A stretch of 64,000 bases of DNA from Luteimicrobium sp042670205 (lineage in GTDB: Bacteria > Actinomycetota > Actinomycetes > Actinomycetales > Cellulomonadaceae), in contig NZ_JBHUWD010000014.1 of assembly GCF_042670205.1 (NCBI RefSeq), positions 1-64,000 on the forward strand. Direction: 5' to 3'. Both the position numbers and the translations under genes were made by a program. The notes below the pieces were generated by a model that saw nothing but the letters and a program-made list of their open reading frames with translations, ran no database searches and had not been told where the DNA came from. This document shows positions 8,451-16,823 of this stretch, in pieces; positions within the stretch are counted from its first letter, which is position 1, and each line of letters begins with the position of its first letter.

Positions 8451-9184
8451 CGGCGCTCGTGGTGGTGGCGAAGGAGTGCGTGCCCGGGCACGTCAAGACG
8501 CGGCTCTGCCCGCCCCTCAGCCCGACCGGCGCGGCGGCGGTGGCCGCGGCGTGCCTCGCCGACACCCTCGCGGCGCTCGCGGACGCGCCGGCGGCTCGCC
8601 ACGTCCTCTACCTCGGCCGGCCCGACGACGTCGGGCCGCCGGGGTCACGACGCCCCGGCCCGGCGTTGCCCGACGAGGCCGTGGGCTGGGAGGTTCTCGG
8701 GCAGCCGACGGGAACCCTCGACGTGCGGCTCGGCGCGCTGCTCGACCACCTCGACGAGCCGCTCCTGCTGATGGGGATGGACACGCCCCAGGTCACGGCC
8801 GCGCACGTCGCCCCGGCGCTGGATCGCCTGGCGGCCACGGGGAGCGGGCGGGACGCCTGGCTCGGGCTCGCCGCCGACGGCGGCTACTGGGCGCTCGGGC
8901 TGGGCGCGGCCGCGGGGCGCTCCGGGGCCGCTTCGACCGCCGCTCGGCCCGCGCGTCGCGGGGACCTCGTCCGTGGCGTCCCGATGTCGCGCGACGACAC
9001 GGGCGAGCGGCAGCGCGAGCGGCTCGAGCGCGCGGGCCTGCGGGTCCACCTGCTCGACGAGCTCGTCGACGTCGACACGGTCCGCGACCTGCGGGGCGTC
9101 GTGCGCGAGGCGCCCGGTGGGCGCGTCGCGCGGACGGCCGCGGAGCTGGGCTGCCTCGAGGCCGTCCCGGAGGCGGTGTCGTGA
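8447..9184 (+). CDS. DUF2064 (TIGR04282-like) nucleotidyl/glycosyl transferase
   Basis: This 245-residue protein resembles the CofC/MobA-like DUF2064 family, named in databases as transferase 1 associated with radical-SAM/selenodomain or arsenosugar clusters. It opens with a nucleotide-binding strand (ALVVVAKECVPGHVKTRL, where the VKTRL part is family-typical) and has a metal-binding MGMDTPQV motif and a DGGYWALGL motif. These fit an NTP-dependent sugar or cofactor transferase. It overlaps both neighbours by four bases (GTGA), so it is strictly coupled to the GT2 enzyme and the methyltransferase. Its biochemical reaction has not been established for this branch. Confidence 0.8.
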   Translation: MTALVVVAKECVPGHVKTRLCPPLSPTGAAAVAAACLADTLAALADAPAARHVLYLGRPDDVGPPGSRRPGPALPDEAVGWEVLGQPTGTLDVRLGALLDHLDEPLLLMGMDTPQVTAAHVAPALDRLAATGSGRDAWLGLAADGGYWALGLGAAAGRSGAASTAARPARRGDLVRGVPMSRDDTGERQRERLERAGLRVHLLDELVDVDTVRDLRGVVREAPGGRVARTAAELGCLEAVPEAVS

Positions 9185-9903
9185 CCGCGCTCGACGCCAC
9201 GTCCGGCACGGCACGGTCCGACGTCCGTCACTTCGGCGGCGGCGGGGACCGCCCCTACGAGGCCGCGCTCGCGGCGGGCGCCGGCCGGCTCCGGCTTGCA
9301 CGGGCCGGTGGCCCCGCGGGTGCCGGGCTCCCGGTCCCGGCCGGGCACACCGTCCTCGACGTGGGCCGCTACGCGGGGCCGGCGGACGCCGTCGACGTCG
9401 AGGTGCTGCGCCGCGCTCGCGGGCCCGTGCTCGACGTCGGCTGCGGGCCTGGGCGGATGGTGAGCGCGGCCCTCTCCGAGGGGATGCCTGCTCTGGGCCT
9501 CGACGTGTCGGCGGCGGCGGTCGCCGTGGCGCGGGACCGCGGGCTGCCGGTGCTGCACCGGTCGGTGTTCGGGCACGTCCCGGTGGCGCGCGGCTGGGGC
9601 ACGGTGCTGCTGCTCGACGGGAACGTCGGCATCGGCGGCGACCCGTCCGGGCTGCTGTCGCGGTGCGCGCAGCTCGTCGCGCCGTGGGGCGCCGTCGTCG
9701 TCGAGACCGACCGGGTCGCGACCCGCGACCGGGTGTTCGAGGCGGTCGTGACCGATGAGGCCGGACGCCGGAGCCTGCCGTTCGCGTGGGCCGAGGTAGG
9801 GGCCGATGCGCTCGCCCGGCACGCGGCACCCGCCGGCCTCGCGCCGGGCGAGCGGTGGGTACGCGGCGGGCGGACGTTCGTGCGGCTCGTCCCGGCACGC
9901 TGA
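9181..9903 (+). CDS. SAM-dependent class I methyltransferase
   Basis: This 240-residue protein has motif I (VLDVGCGPGRM, residues 83-93), a following LGLDVS strand with the acidic SAM-ribose ligand, and a motif near VLLLDGNVGIGGDP. The first 80 residues form a family-specific segment that may bind the acceptor. It is the third gene of the overlapping GT2-DUF2064-methyltransferase trio, starting on GTG that overlaps the previous stop. The acceptor is unknown; the neighbours suggest a sugar or lipid-linked sugar. Nothing in it matches the cysteine set of arsenite methyltransferase (ArsM). Confidence 0.82.
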   Translation: MTALDATSGTARSDVRHFGGGGDRPYEAALAAGAGRLRLARAGGPAGAGLPVPAGHTVLDVGRYAGPADAVDVEVLRRARGPVLDVGCGPGRMVSAALSEGMPALGLDVSAAAVAVARDRGLPVLHRSVFGHVPVARGWGTVLLLDGNVGIGGDPSGLLSRCAQLVAPWGAVVVETDRVATRDRVFEAVVTDEAGRRSLPFAWAEVGADALARHAAPAGLAPGERWVRGGRTFVRLVPAR

Positions 9904-9931
9904 GCGACCATGGGACCGGGACGGCTCGACG

Positions 9932-11386
9932 GTGTCGGGGCGTCCCGGACGTCCACCGTGCACGACCGAGGAGCTGAGAGCCGCGTCCACCGAGCCACGC
10001 ACCGCACGCGAGGTACCCGCCCCCGGAGCGCCCGAAGGGACGCTGCACCGGAGCCTCTCCCTGCGGCACCTCATCATCTACGGGCTGCTGTTCATCGGCG
10101 TGACTGCGCCGATGGGCACGTTCGGTGTCCTGGACGCACGGAGCGACGGCGCGGTCGCGCTGGTGTTCCTCGTCGCGACCCTGGCGATGGGGTTCACCGC
10201 GTGGTCCTACGCGCGCATGTCCGTCGCGGTCCCGAGGGCGGGGTCCGTCTCGGCGTACGCGACCGCCGGCCTGGGGCGCCGCCCCGGCTTCATGGCCGGC
10301 TGGATGATCGGCCTGGACTACCTCTTCATCCCGAGCCTCGCGGCGCTCTTCACCGGCATCGCCAGCCACGCCCTCGTTCCGGCGGTGCCCGTGTGGGTGT
10401 TCACGACGGCGGCGGTTCTCGTCATCACGGCCCTGAACCTCGGTGGCGTCAGGCTCGCGGCCACCGTCGGCCTCGTCTCGCTCGCGGTGGAGCTCCTCGT
10501 CCTGGCCGCGTTCTGCGTGGGCGCCGTCGTCGTGCTGGTGCAGGACGGCCCGGCCCGGCCGTGGCTGTCCCCGCTGACCGGCCTCGACGGGTTCACGCTG
10601 ACGGGGGTGCTCGGCGCGGTCTCCGTGGCGGCGCTCGCGTTCCTCGGCTTCGACGCGATCGCGACCTTCGCGGAGGAGACCACGGGCTCCCCGCGACGCG
10701 TCGGCCAGGCGCTCGTCTTCTGCCTCGGCCTCGCCGGGTTCCTGTTCGTCCTCCAGACCTACCTGGGTGCGCTGCTCACGACGACGACGCCCGCGGAGCT
10801 CGCCGCGCACCCGGACGAGCAGGGCACCGTCTTCTACACGATGCTGGGCGACTCGATCGGGTCGTGGTTCGGCACGACCGTCACCACGGTGCGAGCGATC
10901 GGACCGGTGCTGTCGGCGCTGGTGGCGCAGGCCGCGGTGAGCCGCCTCATGTACGGGATGGCGCGCGACGGTCAGCTGCCGGCCCGGCTCGGCTCGGTGA
11001 GCCGTCGCACCGGCGTCCCCCGCCTGGCGATCCTCGTGTCGGCGGTCGCGACGCTCGTCATCGCCGTCGCGGCGGCCCTCAAGCCCGACGGCCTGGACCT
11101 GCTCTCGTCGATGGTCACGGTCGGGGCGCTGACGGCCTTCGTGTTCCTGCACGCGGCCGTCGTCGGGTACTACGTGGTGGGGCGCCGCACGGAGCGGCGT
11201 GTGCTCCACACCGTCGTCCCCGCCGTGGGCGCGGCGATCGTCGTCGCCGTGCTGGTCCTCGCCAGCCATCTCGCGCTCGAGGTCGCCGCCGGATGGCTCG
11301 TGCTGGGACTCGTCGTCATGGTCGTGCGCGGGAGACGCCGGGAGGGGGCTTCCTCCGCCGAGCCCGGTCGCGGAGGCCGAGCGTGA
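9932..11386 (+). CDS. APC-family amino acid permease
   Basis: This is an approximately 484-residue transporter with about 12 hydrophobic segments. It has the first APC helix (LIIYGLLFIGVTAPMGTFG) and the family motif LAFLGFDAIATFAEET in the middle. It probably exchanges or imports an amino acid or polyamine. The start is uncertain: GTG 9932 is the best in-frame candidate, with no strong ribosome-binding site. The gene sits 28 bp after the methyltransferase and separates the two halves of the sugar/nucleoside cluster. Its last 71 bases overlap the 3' end of the convergent membrane-protein gene. Confidence 0.85.
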   Translation: MSGRPGRPPCTTEELRAASTEPRTAREVPAPGAPEGTLHRSLSLRHLIIYGLLFIGVTAPMGTFGVLDARSDGAVALVFLVATLAMGFTAWSYARMSVAVPRAGSVSAYATAGLGRRPGFMAGWMIGLDYLFIPSLAALFTGIASHALVPAVPVWVFTTAAVLVITALNLGGVRLAATVGLVSLAVELLVLAAFCVGAVVVLVQDGPARPWLSPLTGLDGFTLTGVLGAVSVAALAFLGFDAIATFAEETTGSPRRVGQALVFCLGLAGFLFVLQTYLGALLTTTTPAELAAHPDEQGTVFYTMLGDSIGSWFGTTVTTVRAIGPVLSALVAQAAVSRLMYGMARDGQLPARLGSVSRRTGVPRLAILVSAVATLVIAVAAALKPDGLDLLSSMVTVGALTAFVFLHAAVVGYYVVGRRTERRVLHTVVPAVGAAIVVAVLVLASHLALEVAAGWLVLGLVVMVVRGRRREGASSAEPGRGGRA

Positions 11387-11864
11387 GCGTCCCGGCCACG
11401 GCGACCACGGCGAGCACGACCCAGGTGAGGACGAGGTGCCGCCCGTAGTCGCCCGGCACGACCGTCGGGTTCGCGGGGCCGAGGGACTGCGCGTGGAGCT
11501 CGGGCAGGACGACGAGCGTCAGCACGCCGCCGACGGCCAGGCAGGTCGCGACGAGGGTCCCCGCGCCGCGCGGCGCCCGCCACCGGTGCCCGCGGACGCC
11601 CCGGCCCGCCAGGCGCCCGAGCACGAGGCTGCCCACGACCAGGGCGAGGGTGACGGCGGGGACGAGGACGCCGTCGTGCAGGACGAGCGCCGAGACCAGC
11701 CAGACCCCGAGCGCTCGCAGCTGGTAGCCGTGGAGGGCGGTGAGCTTCCAGCCGCCCACGGTGAGCCCGGCGACCCCCGCGACGACGAGGACCACGCGGG
11801 CGACGCGGACGGCTCGGCCGTCCGGGCCGGAGCGGTCGGTGACGGGGGGCGGTGTCGCGCTCAC
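11316..11864 (-). CDS. Membrane protein, partner of the molybdopterin oxidoreductase
   Basis: This 182-residue protein has four or five hydrophobic segments (from VARVVLVVAGVAGLTVGGW near residue 20 to LTWVVLAVVAVAGTLTLGL near 150) and a basic C-terminus. I do not recognise a named family. It starts on GTG overlapping the oxidoreductase stop by four bases, so the two are translated together; a role as membrane anchor or electron-transfer partner is plausible but is inference. Its 3' end overlaps the convergent permease gene by 71 bp, which is unusually long for a convergent pair. Confidence 0.7.
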   Translation of the reverse strand: MSATPPPVTDRSGPDGRAVRVARVVLVVAGVAGLTVGGWKLTALHGYQLRALGVWLVSALVLHDGVLVPAVTLALVVGSLVLGRLAGRGVRGHRWRAPRGAGTLVATCLAVGGVLTLVVLPELHAQSLGPANPTVVPGDYGRHLVLTWVVLAVVAVAGTLTLGLRDRARRRKPPPGVSRARP

Positions 11865-13063
11865 GTCGTCTCGATCCGGGTGAGCCACTTGGTCTGCAGG
11901 ACGCCGGGGCGTGCGGGCGCGACGAGGCGCGCGGGGAAGCCGTGGTCGAGGTCGAGCGGCTCGCCCGCGAGCTCGAGCGCGACGAGGGTGCGCGGGTGGT
12001 GCGCGAACGCGGGCTCGAGGTCGCTCGTCCGGTAGGGGCCGGTCGGCTCGAGGCTGGTGACGCGGGCGGCGGCGCCGGGGGGAGCGCCGACGAGGTCGAG
12101 GAGCTCCGCGACCCGCACGCCGCGCCAGTGCGCGAACGTGGTCCATCCCTCGACGCAGGCGATGGGCAGCTCGACCTCGGTCTGGGGGAGCGCCTCGAGC
12201 TCGGCGCGCGTGAGGGCGACGGACCGTCTGCCGTGCGCGACGGTGAGGGTCCACGCCGGGTCCGTCGCGGTGTCGCGGACGCGCGCGGCGGCCGCAGTCT
12301 TGTTGACGGGCAGGCCCTGCGGCCCGAGGTCCTGGACGCGCGGGGCGAACAGGTTGGTCCGCCGCAGCACGCCGAACGACTGGCCGGCGGTGAGCACCAC
12401 GACCGCTGCGACGCTCGACCCGACCGCCACGAGGAAGCCGCGCCGCGACGCCGCCGCCCCGGTCGCTGCGTCGTCGGGCACGCGACCGTCGGCGACGGCG
12501 TGCTCGCGCCGCCAGTGCCGGACGATCGTCGGGAGCTGGGCGGCGACGTGGATCGCGAGCGCGCCGACGACGACCCACGCGAGCGCGAGGTGCGTGCCTC
12601 GGAACGGGAACCGGAACGGGTACCACTGGTAGGTGTTGAGCAGGCCCGTGGCCACCTCGACGAGCGCGGCGGCGACGAGCACCCCGACGAGGACCCGCTC
12701 GACGGCGTGCAGCGCGCTGCGGACGGGCGGCCACTGGAGCAGGCGCGGATAGACGCTCCAGAGCTTGGCCAGCAGGAGCGGGATGCTCGCGATCCCGGCC
12801 GCGACGTGCACGCCCTGGGTGAGCTGGTAGAGGTTCGGCGGCCAGGTCGGGAACCGCATCCACGGCTGCGGGTCCTGGAGGAAGTGGCTGTAGAGGCCCG
12901 TGGCGAAGCAGACGAGGAACGCGGCGCCGAGCAGCCGCCCGATCACCACCGTGGTGCGCGGCGAGCGCGCCGGGTGCCGCAGCAGCGCCGCGGCCCGGCC
13001 GGCCGCGGTGCGGCCGCGGGCGTCCGCCGCGGTCCGGAGCCGCTCGAGCCTCATGCTCCTCAT
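11861..13063 (-). CDS. Membrane-anchored molybdopterin-dependent oxidoreductase (sulfite oxidase-like fold)
   Basis: This roughly 400-residue protein has two parts. Residues 40-190 hold about four membrane segments with several His residues (cytochrome b561/ferric-reductase-like). After an Arg-Arg motif (ASRRGFLVAVGSS) and another hydrophobic segment comes an Oxidored_molyb domain. Its molybdenum-ligand cysteine is Cys303 (ELPIACVEGWT), and the FAHWRGVRVAELL and LDLDHGFPARLVAP motifs are conserved. The RR motif suggests the enzymatic domain faces outside. ATG 13063 or 13054 can be the start. It is divergent from the GT87-like gene and coupled to the membrane protein downstream; its substrate is unknown. 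Confidence 0.85.
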   Translation of the reverse strand: MRSMRLERLRTAADARGRTAAGRAAALLRHPARSPRTTVVIGRLLGAAFLVCFATGLYSHFLQDPQPWMRFPTWPPNLYQLTQGVHVAAGIASIPLLLAKLWSVYPRLLQWPPVRSALHAVERVLVGVLVAAALVEVATGLLNTYQWYPFRFPFRGTHLALAWVVVGALAIHVAAQLPTIVRHWRREHAVADGRVPDDAATGAAASRRGFLVAVGSSVAAVVVLTAGQSFGVLRRTNLFAPRVQDLGPQGLPVNKTAAAARVRDTATDPAWTLTVAHGRRSVALTRAELEALPQTEVELPIACVEGWTTFAHWRGVRVAELLDLVGAPPGAAARVTSLEPTGPYRTSDLEPAFAHHPRTLVALELAGEPLDLDHGFPARLVAPARPGVLQTKWLTRIETT

Positions 13064-13166
13064 CGTGCTGCGACGGCCGCGCGCGGCGGGTCCGGAGATC
13101 TTACGGTCCACGAACGAGGGGCCGGTTTCCGCCGGTCCGGCCCGGTCGAGGCGGGACGATCGGACG

Positions 13167-14570
13167 GTGCGCAGCACCCGAGCCCTCCTCCCGACCGTCC
13201 TCGCGGGCGGTGCCGTCATCCTCCTGGTGGCGGTCGTGGCCGTGGGCACGCACGTCCACGGCTTCGCGCACGCCGACCGGCCGCGGGCCCTGGTCGCGAT
13301 CGGCGCGGGCTGGGTGGCCTTCGCCGTCGCCGTGCTCGCGCTGCGGCGGGTCCCCGAGCGGGTCGTGGTGCCGTTCGTGCTCGCGGGCTCGGTCGCCGTC
13401 GGGCTGGCCGCGCTCACGGGCCCGCCGAACCTCAGCACCGACTCCGCGCGCTACGCCTGGGACGGCATCGTCCAGGACGCCGGCACCTCGCCCTACGCGC
13501 ACGTGCCGACCGCGGACGCCCTCGAGCCGCTGCGCACGGACTGGCTCTTCCCGGCGCCTGCCGGCACGGACGCCGGCGGCGTGGCGGTCTGCCCGGCGGA
13601 ACGCGTCGACCCGACGACGAGCGTCCCCTCCGGCGAGCCGCTGTGCACCGCCATCAACCGGCCCCACGTCCCGACCATCTACCCGCCCGTCGCGGAGGCC
13701 TGGTTCGCGGCCGTGCGTACGCCCGTGCCGTCGTCGGCGGCGTACTGGCCCCTGCAGGTGGGCGGGCTCGCGGTGAGCCTCGCCGTGACGGGCGGCCTGC
13801 TCGTCGCCCTGCGCCGCAGGGACCTCGGCGTGCGCTGGGCCGCCGTGTGGGGGTGGTGCCCGTTCGTGGCGTCGGAGGCCGTGACGAACTCGCACGTCGA
13901 CGTGCTCGGCGCCGCGCTCGTGCTGGCCGCGACGCTCGCGTCGACGCGGCCCGCCGGGGTGCGGCGTGCGCTCACGACGGGTGCGCTGCTCGGTCTCGCC
14001 GCCGCCACGAAGCTCGTGCCCGCGATCGCAGGGCCGCCGCTCCTACGGCGGGACGGCTGGCGGACGGCGGCCGTCGCGGTCGTGACGTTCGTCCTCGTCT
14101 ACGTGCCCTACGTCGTGGGGGCGGGCAGCGGCGTGCTCGGGTTCCTGCCCGGCTACCTCGACGAGGAGGGCTACGACAGCGGCAACCGGTTCGCGCTGCT
14201 CGCGTTCCTGCCCGGGCCGGTGGCCACCGTCGTGGCGGTGGGTCTCGTCGGTGCGCTCGCCGTCGCGTGCTGGTGGCGGGCCGACCCCGACGCGCCCTGG
14301 CACGCCCAGGTCGTGCTCGTCGGCGGGACGCTGCTCGTCGTCGGCCCGTCGAACGCCTGGTACGCGCTCCTGCTCGTCCCGCTCGTGGCGCTCAGCCACC
14401 GCTGGGAGTGGCTCGCCGTCCCCGCCGCCCTCGCCGCGGGCGAGCTGTACCCGCGCATGGCGGTGATCCGGCCCGCCATGGGCGTGGCGCTCGTCGTCGT
14501 GCTCGCGGTGACGCTCGTCCGCGCGTCCCGTCCCGCCCGTCTTCCCCGACTCACCTGGAGGCCCGCATGA
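13167..14570 (+). CDS. GT87/GT-C-type membrane glycosyltransferase (DUF2029-like)
   Basis: This 467-residue polytopic membrane protein is of the mannosyltransferase GT-C fold. About ten hydrophobic segments surround an early periplasmic loop with an acidic motif (STDSARYAWDGIVQDAGTSPYAHVP), typical of polyprenyl-phosphate-dependent glycosyltransferases. It would transfer a lipid-linked sugar on the outer face of the membrane, which fits the GT2 enzyme upstream making such a donor. GTG 13167 follows GACGAT by six bases, so a leaderless mRNA is plausible. It overlaps the phosphorylase gene by four bases (ATGA). Confidence 0.82.
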   Translation: MRSTRALLPTVLAGGAVILLVAVVAVGTHVHGFAHADRPRALVAIGAGWVAFAVAVLALRRVPERVVVPFVLAGSVAVGLAALTGPPNLSTDSARYAWDGIVQDAGTSPYAHVPTADALEPLRTDWLFPAPAGTDAGGVAVCPAERVDPTTSVPSGEPLCTAINRPHVPTIYPPVAEAWFAAVRTPVPSSAAYWPLQVGGLAVSLAVTGGLLVALRRRDLGVRWAAVWGWCPFVASEAVTNSHVDVLGAALVLAATLASTRPAGVRRALTTGALLGLAAATKLVPAIAGPPLLRRDGWRTAAVAVVTFVLVYVPYVVGAGSGVLGFLPGYLDEEGYDSGNRFALLAFLPGPVATVVAVGLVGALAVACWWRADPDAPWHAQVVLVGGTLLVVGPSNAWYALLLVPLVALSHRWEWLAVPAALAAGELYPRMAVIRPAMGVALVVVLAVTLVRASRPARLPRLTWRPA

Positions 14571-15433
14571 CCCACCTGCCACTCACCGACCCGCCCACCG
14601 TCGCCGTCGTGGGCGGCTCGGGGCTCTACCGGCTCTTCGACGAGGGCACCGCGACGGAGGTCGACGTGCCCACCCCGTACGGACCGCCGTCGGGCCCGGT
14701 GAGCGTCGGGACGTTCGGCGGACGCACGGTGGCCTTCCTCGCGCGCCACGGCCAGGGCCACGCCCTGCCTCCGCACCGCGTGAACGCGCGCGCGAACCTG
14801 TGGGCGCTCGCCTCGCTCGGGGTGCGCGCGGTCGTGTCGTCGACGGCGGTCGGCTCGCTCGACCCGGCGCTCGTGCCGGGCTCGTTCGTCGTCCCCGACC
14901 AGCTGATCGACCGGACGTCGGGCCGCGCCGACACGTACTTCGACGGCGACCCCGCGGGCGCCTCGGGCGTCGAGCACCTCGCCGCCGCGGACCCGTTCTG
15001 CCCGCGGCTGCGATCCGTCGCGCTCGCGGCGGTGCGCGCCGCCGGCGAGGACGTGCGCGACGCCGCGACGACCGTCGTCGTGCAGGGGCCGCGGTTCTCC
15101 ACGCGCGCGGAGTCGCGGTGGTACCGGGCAGCGGGCGCCGACATCGTCAACATGACCCAGTACCCGGAGACGGTCCTCGCGGCCGAGCTCGGCCTCGGGC
15201 TCGTCAACCTCTCGTTCGTCACCGACACCGACGCCGGGATCCTCCCGGGCGAGGCCGACGCCGCGGACGCCGCCCTCGTGCTCGCGCGCATGGCGGCCGC
15301 CCAGCCGCGCCTCCTCGCACTCCTCGCCGCGGTCGTCGCCGCGGTGCCCGGCGACTACGAGGCGCGCGAGCTCGTCCCGCGCGCGGCGAGCCGCCGTGTG
15401 CTCGCGCTGGCGCCGGTCGGGGCCCTCGCATGA
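14567..15433 (+). CDS. S-methyl-5'-thioadenosine phosphorylase-like purine nucleoside phosphorylase
   Basis: This 288-residue enzyme of the PNP/MTAP family would cleave a 5'-modified purine nucleoside with phosphate, giving the base and a ribose-1-phosphate derivative. Family marks are GGSGLY (phosphate loop), FLARHGQGHALPPHRVNARAN, STAVGSL, the IDRTSGRADTYFDG loop, GPRFSTRAES, NMTQYPE and TDTDAG. The NMTxxPE and TDxDAG set is closer to bacterial MTA phosphorylase than to inosine-specific PNPs. GGAGG precedes the ATG, which overlaps the GT87 stop. A salvage enzyme locked between a glycosyltransferase and an epimerase suggests a dedicated substrate rather than general methionine salvage. Confidence 0.88.
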   Translation: MTHLPLTDPPTVAVVGGSGLYRLFDEGTATEVDVPTPYGPPSGPVSVGTFGGRTVAFLARHGQGHALPPHRVNARANLWALASLGVRAVVSSTAVGSLDPALVPGSFVVPDQLIDRTSGRADTYFDGDPAGASGVEHLAAADPFCPRLRSVALAAVRAAGEDVRDAATTVVVQGPRFSTRAESRWYRAAGADIVNMTQYPETVLAAELGLGLVNLSFVTDTDAGILPGEADAADAALVLARMAAAQPRLLALLAAVVAAVPGDYEARELVPRAASRRVLALAPVGALA

Positions 15434-16542
15434 GCGGGCTGCTCGTCGTCACGGGCGGTGCCGGGTTCGTCGGGCTCCCGACCGTGCGCGCCGCGCTCGA
15501 CGCCGGATGGCGCGTGCGGGTCGTGGACTCGCTGCGCGGCGACGTCCACGCCGACGGGCGCCCCCCGCGCGACCTCGAGGCGCTCGCGGACCGTGACGAC
15601 GTCGAGGTCGTGGTCGCCGACGTGCGCGACGCCGGCGCGGCGGACCGGGCCCTTTCGGGCGCGGACGCCGTCGTCCACCTCGCCGCGAAGGTCGGCCTCG
15701 GCGTCTCGTTCGACGACGCGCCCGACTACGCCGCGAGCAACGGCACCGGCACGGCGTGCGTCCTCGCCGCGGCGGCGCGCGCGGGAGCGCGCCGGCTCGT
15801 GCTCGCGTCGTCGATGGTGGTCTACGGCGAGGGGCGCTACCTCGACGCGAGCCGGCCGGACGGGCCGCCCCGCCAGCCGCCGCCGCGCCGGGTCGAGGAC
15901 CTCGAGCGCGGGGTGTTCGACCCCCTCGGCGCCGACGGACGCCCCCTCGTCCCGGTGCTCGTGACGGAGGACGCCGCCCTCGAGCCCCGCAACGTGTACG
16001 CGGCGACGAAGCTCTTCCAGGAGCACCTCGCGTCGTCGTGGGCGCGCGCCACGGGCGGGACGGCGGCCCTGCTGCGCTACCACAACGTCTACGGCCCGGG
16101 TCTGCCGGCCGGGACCCCGTACGCGGGGGTCGCCGCGCTGTTCCTGGACGCGCTCGAGCGCGGACGCGCGCCGCGCGTCTTCGAGGACGGCGGCCAGCGC
16201 AGGGACTTCGTGCACGTCGACGACGTCGCCGCCGCCAACCTCGCGGCCGTGGCCTGGTCGGCGGGTGGCGGTCCGGGTGAGCGGGCCGGCGTCGCGCGGG
16301 CGTTCAACGTCGGCAGCGGAGAGGTGCGCACGGTCGGAGACCTGGCGTCGGCGCTCGCGCGCGCCACCCGCGGCCCCGAGCCGGTCGTCTCCGGCGAGTA
16401 CCGGCTCGGCGACGTCCGGCACGTGACCGCGTCGTCGGAGCGGCTGCGGGCGGAGACGGGCTGGCGTCCGCGTGTCGCGTTCGACGACGGCGTCAGACAG
16501 CTGGTTGCGGCACGAGGTGCGAGCCGCGTCACCGTGGGGTGA
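15430..16542 (+). CDS. NAD-dependent sugar epimerase/dehydratase (extended SDR)
   Basis: This 370-residue extended short-chain dehydrogenase has a glycine-rich NAD motif (VTGGAGFVG, residues 7-15), a catalytic YxxxK (NVYAATK), a preceding Ser triad residue (LASSMVVYG) and an RYHNVYGPG substrate-loop motif. It resembles UDP-glucose 4-epimerase-like proteins acting on nucleotide sugars. An insertion of about 45 Pro/Arg-rich residues between the catalytic Ser and Tyr is longer than usual. It is coupled by ATGA to the phosphorylase and is the last gene of the cluster. Confidence 0.88.
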   Translation: MSGLLVVTGGAGFVGLPTVRAALDAGWRVRVVDSLRGDVHADGRPPRDLEALADRDDVEVVVADVRDAGAADRALSGADAVVHLAAKVGLGVSFDDAPDYAASNGTGTACVLAAAARAGARRLVLASSMVVYGEGRYLDASRPDGPPRQPPPRRVEDLERGVFDPLGADGRPLVPVLVTEDAALEPRNVYAATKLFQEHLASSWARATGGTAALLRYHNVYGPGLPAGTPYAGVAALFLDALERGRAPRVFEDGGQRRDFVHVDDVAAANLAAVAWSAGGGPGERAGVARAFNVGSGEVRTVGDLASALARATRGPEPVVSGEYRLGDVRHVTASSERLRAETGWRPRVAFDDGVRQLVAARGASRVTVG

Positions 16543-16823
16543 GCGCGTCTCCTGGCGGTAGGCGTGCACCGCGTCGAGCAGGTCCTGGTCCAACAGCGCG
16601 ATGCTCTCGGGCACGGAGACTGGATCGCCGACCAGCTTTCGGCGGCTCCTGCCATGAGAGAGCCGAGGGCACCCGGACTGCGGGCGACGAGCGCGTCGAG
16701 ATGCTCGAGCGCCTCCCGAGTCACCGTGGTGCTGACGTCCTCCGACAGCAGCCGACCCGTCGATCGGGAGAGCGTCGCGCTCCGCCGGCAGCGGAGTGCA
16801 CGGGTTCCCCGAACGCCGGGAAG
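16543..16823 (-). other. Intergenic stretch with a possible decayed reading frame
   Basis: This 281-bp gap lies between convergent genes. On the minus strand two different frames each look protein-like. Near 16590-16640 there is VPESIALLDQDLLDAVHAYRQE; near 16640-16724 there is MTREALEHLDALVARSPGALG in another frame. Joining them needs one frameshift, so this may be the remnant of a small gene whose 5' part is lost. I do not recognise the family. Otherwise I see no promoter or hairpin here. Confidence 0.3.

Noticed and set aside
7716..9903. Arsenosugar biosynthesis operon
   Set aside because: DUF2064/GT2 proteins carry that label in databases, but no radical SAM ArsS, no ArsM cysteine motif and no arsenic resistance gene is present.
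11852..15433. Very long open frame of over 1000 codons, mostly antisense or out of frame to real genes
   Set aside because: At this GC content stops are rare in shadow frames. The Arg/Pro/Ala/Gly-rich translation has no domain, while the opposite or shifted frames encode clear families.
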